Source of the DNA: Phaeosaccion multiseriatum
Lineage: Eukaryota; Ochrophyta, other classes
Assembly (NCBI GenBank): GCA_965112735.1
Contig: OZ218957.1
Location: 3,162,001 to 3,226,000 of the forward strand
Reading direction: 5' to 3'
DNA length: 64,000 bases
Positions 56,752 to 64,000 of this stretch are shown here, in pieces (the first letter of the stretch is position 1; every line of letters begins with the position of its first letter). The notes under the pieces are model-generated. The model searched no databases. It worked only from the letters and a program-made list of their open reading frames with translations, and was not told the DNA's origin. The translations under genes and the position numbers were made by a program.

Positions 56752-59296
56752 GGCCTCTACAAAGGACGAGCTTCAAGAGAAGCTGATTCAGTACAATGGG
56801 CAGCTCCAGCAGGTCAGTATGTGTCATGAGGGGCCTGTAGAGCAGCGGAAGCGGCAGGGTAAAGGACCCTTCAAAGAATCAGTTCTCGATTACCCCCTCC
56901 CCCCTTCCCGCAGCTTCCTTCCCATACTGTTTGCTCGCTCCTCTTTCTGCGTTACCCTCTCTCCATTCTGTCTGCTCGTATCTTTCCTCCTCCAGGTGTC
57001 ACCTTCCCTCCTCGATGCGGCTTTATGGTTTTATCGTTGCTTGAAAACACTCCTCCCAGCCCTTGCTCCCCCCCCCCCCCCGCCCTTTGCTCCCTGGTAT
57101 CGCCCTCTTGTGAACGTGCATCGTCTCTCATCCCTCCTTCCCAAACCATTCCTCATTCTTATGATTTCCTCCACCCTCGCTTCTTGCGCTGAAGGCGCTA
57201 TACTCTATTATCAGAGAGCGGACGAAGCATATCAACCTTTGGCACTGACTTAACCCTCGGCTCTAACTCAACACTCCATGCAATGCTATGCTTTCTTGCG
57301 GTCGAACACACACGCCCCACCCAAAACACACATCAGGTGGACGCATTGCTAGAGGCGGACCCGCTGAACGATGAGTTCCTGCAACTCAAAGCGGATCTGC
57401 TGCAGGTAATTGCGCTAACTGTTGAGCTGGCCAACGCAGCAGCTGTAGAGCCGGTAGCAGGAGCAGCAGCAGCAGCAGAAGGAGAAGGAACAGAGCCCGC
57501 TGCTTCTGCTTCCGCCGCTCATAGTAGTGATTCCTCTCATGTTTCAGCTACAGCTACCTCACATCCACCACCACCACCACCACCTCCGCCGCCGATGCAA
57601 TCGCAATCATCGGGACCACCAGTGGACCACTTGCATTCACAGCAGCAGCAACAGCAACAGCAGCAGGAAGAGGAGGCCGCACTAGCGGCAGTTGTGGACG
57701 GCTCTCCCTTCGGTGTGGGATCTGTAGTGCTTCGCCTGAATGACGCGGAGGTTTGGCAGCCCTCTTGGATCAAGGCCTCTTCGGACGATGGCCTCACCTT
57801 CAGTGTGGCCCCCATTGGTGACGGTAAGTCAATGAGTCCGTTGTTTTCATCTCTCTCTCTCCATCCATCCACCCCCCTCTCCTCTCTCTCCTACCTCTCC
57901 ACCCCTTACCCACTTCCCCCCTTCGCCTCCTCCTCCTCCCGCCCCTTATCCGTACCCGTGCCCATACACCTCATGCCCATATACCCGTGCCCAGACTCCG
58001 CCGCCACTCTGGCCAACATCACCAGCCTGAAGCGCGTGTCCCCGCAGCCCCCAAGCCTCGCTGTGCACGCCTCCGCGGTGGCCGTCGGAACCAAGTGTCA
58101 GGCCCTCTACTCGGCCGACCATAAGTACTACGAGTGCACTGTGGGGAAGGTGCTCAACAAGGGGTACGAGGTGCGTCAGGGTGTGGGGTGTTCTCTATCT
58201 CCCTCTCTCCTTCTCTGTCCACCTCTTTTCTCTCGCTCTGTCTCTCTATTTCTCCTGATGCCTCTAGTGTGTGTGGTCCGCAGTGCCACTCTCTCTCTCT
58301 CTCTCTTCTCTCTCTAGTGTTGTCTCTCTAGTGTTGTGTATAGACTGTCTCTCTCTCTTCTCTCTCTAGTGTTGTCTCTCTAGTGTTCTTCTCTCTCTCT
58401 TCTCTCTCAATGTCTCCATCTCTCTGTCTCTGACCCTCTCGTCCCCTTACTTGCTCTCTCGTCTCGCCGTTGGGCTCGGCCGCGCTCGTCCTGCCAACCC
58501 CTCCGCTTCCTTCTTCCTTCTACTCTCTCACTATTCTTTTCTCTCCACGTTTCTCCCCCACTTTGTCTGTGATTATATCCACATCCACCATGTCTTCTTC
58601 TGTCCCGCGCTCCCCCCCGCCCACGCCTCTCTCTCTCTCTCTCTCTCTCTCTCCTGTCTCTCCTTGTCGGTGGCGTGTGTGGGTGTGTGGGTCGGGATTA
58701 AACAGGTGACATTCGACGGCTACGGAAACGTGGAGGTGGTTCCGTTAGAGTGGCTGCGAAGGGCAGGAACTACCGCAGCCGACGTAACTGCCGCGGCCGC
58801 CGGGGCAGGAGGCGCTAGTGCCGCGAGTGGCGCTGCTGGTGGAGGCTCCGGCGGCGGTGGGCCATCGGCATCAGGTGGAGGCAGGCTCGTTGATGACGAT
58901 TCGACGGTTACGGTGGCGGGCGGAAAGAAGGTGAACGTGAGCCTGCCCGCCTCGGCACTAGACGCAGAGGGCAACTTCAAGATTCCGGACAATTTACGCA
59001 TCAATCCCGGAGACACGGAGAAGGAGCAGGAGCGGAAGCGTAAGAAGGTGAAGCAGCTCAAGGGCCGATTCAAGCTCAAACAGACCGACCAGGACATCAA
59101 GAAGTCCGCCTCGGACTGGCAGTCTTTCAGCAAGGCCAAGGGGAGCGGTAAGCGGGTCAGGGGCAGCATGAAGGGTTTGAGGAAGGAGAGCATCTTCAAG
59201 ACGCCGGAGTCTCTGGATGGCAAGGTGGGGGTGGTGGGGAGCGGCCAGGGCATGACGGAGTTTGCCACCCGACACAAGTTCCAAAAGACCAAGTAA
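56750..59296 (+). CDS. SMNDC1: Survival-motor-neuron-related splicing factor 30 (SPF30)
   Basis: Spliceosome assembly factor binding dimethyl-arginine on Sm proteins through a Tudor domain. Four exons: 56750-56812, 57337-57823, 57995-58170, 58706-59296; phases 0, 1, 0; 438 residues. The N-terminal helix (LQEKLIQYNGQLQQVDALLE, then LKADLLQVIALT) matches the family. The Tudor domain is VGTKCQALYSADHKYYECTV then VTFDGYGNVEVVPLEWLR. The C-terminus is KQTDQDIKKSASDWQSFSKA, then KRKSIF-like ESIFKTPESLDGKVGVVGSG and MTEFATRHKF. Human SPF30 has about 238 residues. The extra length comes from an Ala/Gly/Pro/Gln insertion, a second Tudor-like segment (GSVVLRLNDAEVWQPSWIKA) and a Gly/Ala linker. Confidence 0.92.
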
Positions 59297-59612
59297 ATAC
59301 AATATAGACGTGGAATTTCCTTCCCTTGTTCGGCAAAGACGCTCGGTCAGCCTTGCATGTCAAAGGGGTTTGGCAACACCTCTGCTTTCTGCTTTCTGCT
59401 TTCTGCTCTCCCCAAGGACGGGGTCGAAGTCAAAACTCGGTACTACATACATATGTATGTATATATATATATTGTATATGTGAGTTGTACTTGAGGAGTT
59501 GTAAGAATGCTGTCTCATAACCCCCCTTGCGCCCTGCTGTGGTCTGCCGTGGACTGTGGACTGACCAGACTGCCATCCCCAGGCTGCCGTGTGCTGCCAT
59601 CCACACCCCCTT
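59297..59612. other. Convergent 3' spacer between SMNDC1 and methyltransferase
   Basis: Contains TCTGCTTTCTGCTTTCTGC direct repeats (59386-59410) and a TA run (59450-59475). No gene seen. Confidence 0.5.
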
Positions 59613-61260
59613 CTACGCCCCCTCGTCGGCCCTCCCGCCCTTCTTGCAAACGTAAATATAATGCACGGCATTGGCGTCCTTGGTGTCAGGCACGGCGGCG
59701 GCGTTGATAGTGGGCTTGGGGATGGTGTGAACCGTCACTGCCCAAGCGTAGTCGTCGTTCTCCAGGTACTGTGGTAGATGGCATGGTAGCGGATTGAGGG
59801 GGAGTGGAGGAGGAGGAGGAGGAGGAGGGGGAGGGGGGGGAGGAGGAGGGGGAGGGGAAGGGGGAGGAGGGGGAGGGGGAGGAGGAGGAGGGAGGAGGAC
59901 GAGGAGGAGGAGGAGGAGGAGGAGGAGGAGGAGGAGGAGGGGGAGGAGGAGGAGGAGGAGGAGGAGGAGGGTTGGCTGGTTAGGCTTGAGGAGCAAACAA
60001 AACGGCTTCCAACGCGTGTATAAACTAACAGACTTTAATGGACAAGCTTTCACAAGCGCTAGATAGATGGATGGATATGAAGACATGGCTATGAAGAAGG
60101 ATGGAAATAAAGATATGATGGATATAAGAGAAATAAAGACGGATGAAGGCAAAGAAAGACAAGTAGCCATGCACACGTCGAGCACAACCTTGTAGAGAGA
60201 GAGAAAGCGCGGCGAGGGTCGGTTGTCGCCACTCCCCCCTGCATCGTATCACTCCCTTGACTACACACATGACTAAAACATGGCTACAACATGACTACAC
60301 ACATGACTACACACATGACTACACACATGACTACACACATGACTACACACATGACTACACACATGACTAAAACATGGCTACAACATGACTACACACATGA
60401 CTACACACATGACTACAACATGGCTACTTGCACTTGCCTGCAGTCTGTTCTCTGGCAAGCCGTAGCTGAGGATGAAGTAGATGCCGTTCGGCTGCAGCAC
60501 TCGTGACACCTCTATGCACATCTTGGCCACGTTGGACTATAGTGAAGAGAGAGAGGGAGAGACAGAGAGAGAGAAAGAGGAGGAGAGAGAGAGCGAAGGG
60601 GAGAAAGAGAGAGAGAGAGGGAGGGAGAGAGAGATGGAGATAGAGAGAAAGAGGATGAGAGAAAGCGAGGGAGAGAGAGAGAGAGAGAGAGGGAGGGAGA
60701 GAGAGATGGAGATAGAGAGAAAGAGGAGGAGACAAAGCGAGGGGGAGAGAGAGAGAGGGAGGGAGAGAAAAAGGAAGAGAGAAGAGAGAGAGGGAGAGAG
60801 AAGAGACGGATGGATGAGACACGACATGCCATGCAAGACGGAAATATGCCAAGAATACAAGGGAGAGAGAGACCAAGATGGGGAGAGAACACAAGTCAGT
60901 ACGAGAGACGGAGAATGGAGACAGGCGGAACAAAAATTTTGAATGCAAGCCTAACCCCATCCGAAGCATGCGACGAAGAAGCACTCGTAGAGTAGAGTAG
61001 AAGCTTCCTTCCCTCCCTCCCCCTCCCTTCCTCCCTCCATCCATCCCTCTCCCTCTCACTCCCTCCCTCCTTCCCCCCCCTCCCTGCCTCCAACTCACAG
61101 TGGAGCCCTCTCCACACAGCACGGAGTCCATGCAAGCTTTGTCCACCACAGCGTCGAAGCTCTCGTCGGGATACTCAAGTGCACACGCGTTCATCTGCTG
61201 CCACACAAGCGCAGGCTTGTCCCTGTCATTGTGAGGGGCAAGGAGGAGCGCAGACAGCAG

Positions 61261-61306
<46 letters not shown>

Positions 61307-62507
61307 GGGCGGTCGTTGGAAGAAGTGAGTGTGGAGGCAGTGGTGTGAATGAAGGCAGTGCCCCCCCTCCTAAGGGAACAAAGTGACCTTCGGTCCTAAC
61401 TATAACTAACCCTGCTCTTGGGGCAGCATTCCATCCCAGCACGTCCGGCCCCACGATTGATATCATCCCACCCCCGCGCTCACAGCCCCACCCACACCCA
61501 CCCACTGACTTACTGAAACACATACACTGCCATCTCACTCCACCCCACCTGTAGCGCTCTGCCATGGCGTCTATGACGACCCTGCTGACGTCGATGTTGC
61601 TGAGGGTGGTGTAACCGTCCTCGTACATGTCTTCCGACAGACGGGAGTTGCCGCAGCCAAGCATCAGCAGGTTGTCGTTCTGTGTGGCCAGGGGGAGAGG
61701 AGGGGGAGAGGGGGGAGAGGGGGGAGAGGGGAGGGAGGGAGATTGGGGGGGAGGAGGGGGGAAGGGAGAGGGGGGAGAGGGAGAGAGAGAGAGAGAGGAG
61801 AGAGAGCGAGGAGGAGAGAGAGAGGAGAGAAAGAGGAGGAGAGAGAGGAGGAGAGAGAGAGGGAGGGGGGCAGTGAGTGGGTGGTGGGGGGTAGTAGGGA
61901 AGAAAGCACAGTCGAGTTAGAAGGAGGTAGGGCAGGTGTCTCACAGAGGAACCCACAGCCTCTGACTTTGAGAAGGAAAGAAACCGACTCATACAGGATG
62001 GCGGACCGAAGCTTCTTGTCAGTGGGAAAGTAATGTCAGAGTAAAGGAAGAGAGAGGAAAAGAGAGGGAGGGAGCGTATCCAAGCAGGGAGGAAACGCTT
62101 CATTTCAGGGGCAAAGCTGGCACTATAGCATTCACGCCTACACAAGCAGTCAAAGCGTTTTCAGGTGGATTCCCGGCTCTACTCTTGATGCAGACTGGCT
62201 CCTTCTGCTGCTGTGCCACTCTCTGTCTCTCTCTTCTCTCTCTTCTCTCAATTTTCTCCCTCTCTCTCCCTCACTCTCTTTAATTAAATAATATACACCT
62301 CTCTCTCTCTTTCCCCTCGCAAACGCTGTTCTCTCTCAGCGTTCCCCCCCCCTCCCTGGTCCCTCACCCTCCCCGTCCTCGGCCCACCTTCTTGATATAC
62401 TGAGAGAGCATGTCCTTCAGTCCGCTGTACCGCTGATACCAGTCAAAGGGCTCTGGATCCTTGGTGTACCTCTCGTCCCAGTACGAGGCCTTTCCGTACT
62501 CCGCCAT
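59613..62507 (-). CDS. METTL13/EEF1AKMT4-type SAM methyltransferase
   Basis: Class I methyltransferase of the group that modifies lysines on EF1A and related proteins; cytosolic by sequence. Exons (minus): 62507-62388, 61679-61549, 61222-61099, 60536-60438, 59768-59613; phases 0, 2, 0, 0; 209 residues. Family signatures are MAEYGKASYWDERY and PFDWYQRYSGLKDML at the start, SAM motif I LLMLGCGNSRLSEDMY, motif II region NIDVSRVVIDAMAERYR, ESFDAVVDKACMDSVLCGE, and ISRVLQPNGIYFILSYG-like IEVSRVLQPNGIYFILSYG. The donor after exon 60438 reads CAG/GCAAGT, a GC-AG intron. The C-terminal exon (TVHTIPKPTINAAAV) is typical of EEF1AKMT4. The human protein is 255 residues. Confidence 0.9.
59800..59970. repeat. 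GGA/GGGGA trinucleotide-rich tract
   Basis: Purine-only tract in the last intron of the methyltransferase gene, read as a pyrimidine tract in the transcript just after that intron begins on the minus strand. Confidence 0.85.
60270..60425. repeat. CATGACTACACA tandem repeat
   Basis: About twelve copies of CATGACTACACA, with two CATGACTAAAA/CATGGCTACAA variant units in the same order twice, indicating a higher-order duplication. Located in the last intron of the methyltransferase gene. Confidence 0.88.
60540..60812. repeat. GA-rich tract with ~60-bp internal duplication
   Basis: GAGA-based tract in which GAGATGGAGATAGAGAGAAA occurs twice with its flanks. Methyltransferase intron 3. Confidence 0.8.
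61258..61302. repeat. CAG trinucleotide run (intronic)
   Basis: About fourteen perfect CAG units in methyltransferase intron 2. Confidence 0.92.
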
Positions 62508-62812
62508 TGTGAGTGGTACCCCTTTCGCCCTCTCTCTGCTTGCCCTTCCCAACCCAGCGGTTCACCCTGTTCTCCTCGATTCAACTGAGAGAGAGCGGGA
62601 GAGAGAGAAGAGAGAAAAGATAGAAATATAGACAGGGAGAGAGAGACAAAGAGGGAGAGAGATAGAAGGAGAGGGAGAGAGAGTCACACACACACACAGA
62701 TGCAGCGGGAGGGAGGGAAGGAGAGAGGGGAGAGACACACAGAGGGGAGACAGTGTGTGAGAGTGAGAGAAAGAGGGAGGGAAGGAGGGGAGAGAGAGAG
62801 GGGAGAAAGAGG

Positions 62813-62869
<57 letters not shown>

Positions 62870-63799
62870 GGGAGAGAGGAGGAGGAGGAGGAGGAGGAGG
62901 AGGAGGAGGGGAGGGGGAACGGAAATCAGTGAGTGAAGTGAGTGGGGATGGCTTTGCTTCGTCCGTCAATCAGACTGCAAGTACATGTGACGGTGGTGTG
63001 CAGTGCCCGTTCCAATGCAAGCTATCAAGCTCACCAAGATGAGGAGGGATCCGTTCCTTTTTGACTCGAAAACAACTCGAAGGATGAGCGATTTCCCAAG
63101 TCAACAGCTTTCCCGAGGGGGTGTGAACGATCACACAGTCACACAGTCACGGTAGTGGTTCATCGGAGCGATGTGAGATATCGATGTCGGCCCTGTGCAT
63201 GGTTCGTTTCTCTGGTCCCTGACAGAAGCCAGGGGCTGGCCTGCGGCAAGAAGCCAGAGGCCAGAGGTGGCCTGAGCTACGGCAAGAAGCCAGGGAGGAG
63301 GAGCCAGAGAAACGGGAACGATGGAGAAACCGACGGAAGTACATGGTTGATCGGCCCTTCTGCTGCAGACGCATTGTCCTCGCTTCTTATTAATGCCCAA
63401 TAGTGCTAACAGGTCCCGTATTCTCTCGCGATCAAGAAGCCCCTAATAAATGAAGGATTTCTTGCCCGACTGTCTTCACCTCCTTCTCCTCCTCCTCCTC
63501 CTCCTCCTCCTCCTCGTCCTCGTCCTCGTCCTCCTCCTCCTCCTCCTCCTTCTGCTCCTCCTCCTCCTCCTCCTCCTCCTCCTCCTCCTCCTCCTCCTCC
63601 TCCTCCTCCTCGTCGTCGTCGTCGTCGTCCTACTACTCCTCCTTGTCCCCTCGAACCCCCATCCACGCGTGTAATGGATGGACCAACGCCAAACACAATT
63701 GGGTGGCCCATCCTTCAAATCCCATCACCAGCCCGGGGCACCAGACTCTGAAACGCCGGGTTGTGGGCTCTGCATTGCCTTGCCTTGCCTCAAACACAA

Positions 63800-63831
<32 letters not shown>

Positions 63832-63860
63832 AAAGACTTTGCGACAAAAGGACTACAGCA
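62508..63860. other. Spacer between E2 3' end and methyltransferase 5' end
   Basis: GA-rich tracts (62580-62870) and GAG run (62878-62910) lie near the methyltransferase promoter. A 28-bp imperfect direct repeat built on GGCAAGAAGCCAGRG lies at 63243-63297. TCC/TCG trinucleotide runs fill 63480-63640, and a CAG run lies at 63801-63831. No gene is supported. Confidence 0.5.
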
Positions 63861-64000
63861 CTAAATCAGCATGGTCATGGGCTCTTGCACCAGTCCCTTG
63901 AAGGCCGCCAGCCATTGTGCACCCACCGCCCCGTCCACAACGCGGTGGTCGCAACTTAAGGTGGCCGTGAGCATGACGTTGAGCTGGTAGATCTCCTCGC
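63861..64000 (-). CDS. 2-oxoacid dehydrogenase E2 (dihydrolipoyl acyltransferase), C-terminal fragment
   Basis: Last 45 codons and stop (TAG at 63863-63861) of an E2 subunit; the rest lies beyond the right edge. The segment contains MLTATLSCDHRVVDGAVGAQ followed by WLAAFKGLVQEPMTMLI. DHRVVDG holds the catalytic His and Asp of the acyltransferase domain. The VVDGAVGAQWL wording is closest to the pyruvate dehydrogenase E2. Mitochondrial and plastid forms cannot be told apart from this fragment. Confidence 0.9.
   Translation of the reverse strand, partial: EEIYQLNVMLTATLSCDHRVVDGAVGAQWLAAFKGLVQEPMTMLI

Overview
This is nuclear DNA of a eukaryote, most likely a photosynthetic stramenopile of the eustigmatophyte kind (inference). 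Nearly every gene has GT-AG introns. Two gene products begin with a signal peptide followed by an AAF-type motif (GAAF near 21380, AAAF near 40400), which is the bipartite plastid-import signature of algae with a secondary red plastid. One plastid-type gene is of cyanobacterial/plant type (At5g03900-like). Introns and spacers are crowded with microsatellites and minisatellites, and the long Cys, Ser-Val-Cys-Leu, Asp-Arg-Gln-Thr or Pro-Ser-Leu reading frames found there are repeat artefacts. All exon joints given below were read by eye, and reading phase was checked across each joint unless stated.

Left part, minus strand (1-26829): five genes in a row. They are a VPS13/chorein-type lipid-transfer protein (5' end at 12521, running off the left edge), a Golgi-type membrane sulfotransferase, an unrecognised 616-residue low-complexity protein, a predicted plastid acyltransferase with an HxxxD site, and V-ATPase subunit H in ten exons.

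Middle (27130-47260): adenine phosphoribosyltransferase (plus, head-to-head with V-ATPase H); a membrane subtilase whose cytosolic tail carries two C2H2 fingers and a ubiquitin-interacting-like motif (plus); a four-domain fasciclin secreted protein (minus); an AT-hook candidate gene with a triplicated exon module (plus); the plastid At5g03900-like protein (plus, nine exons); and alpha-tubulin N-acetyltransferase (plus).

Right part (47261-64000): two tandem metallothionein genes on the minus strand created by a segmental duplication of about 2 kb; a cluster of DNA-transposon remnants (52942-55192); a small unassigned minus-strand gene; SMNDC1/SPF30 splicing factor (plus); a METTL13/EEF1AKMT4-type methyltransferase (minus); and the 3' end of a 2-oxoacid dehydrogenase E2 gene (minus).

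The genes are mostly unrelated housekeeping functions (membrane lipid transport, vacuolar acidification, purine salvage, splicing, plastid biology, metal binding). No biosynthetic cluster or operon is present. The most unusual items are the subtilase/zinc-finger/UIM-like architecture, the metallothionein pair, splice-donor-anchored microsatellites, and short CAG-rich DNA motifs that recur in coding DNA in different reading frames.
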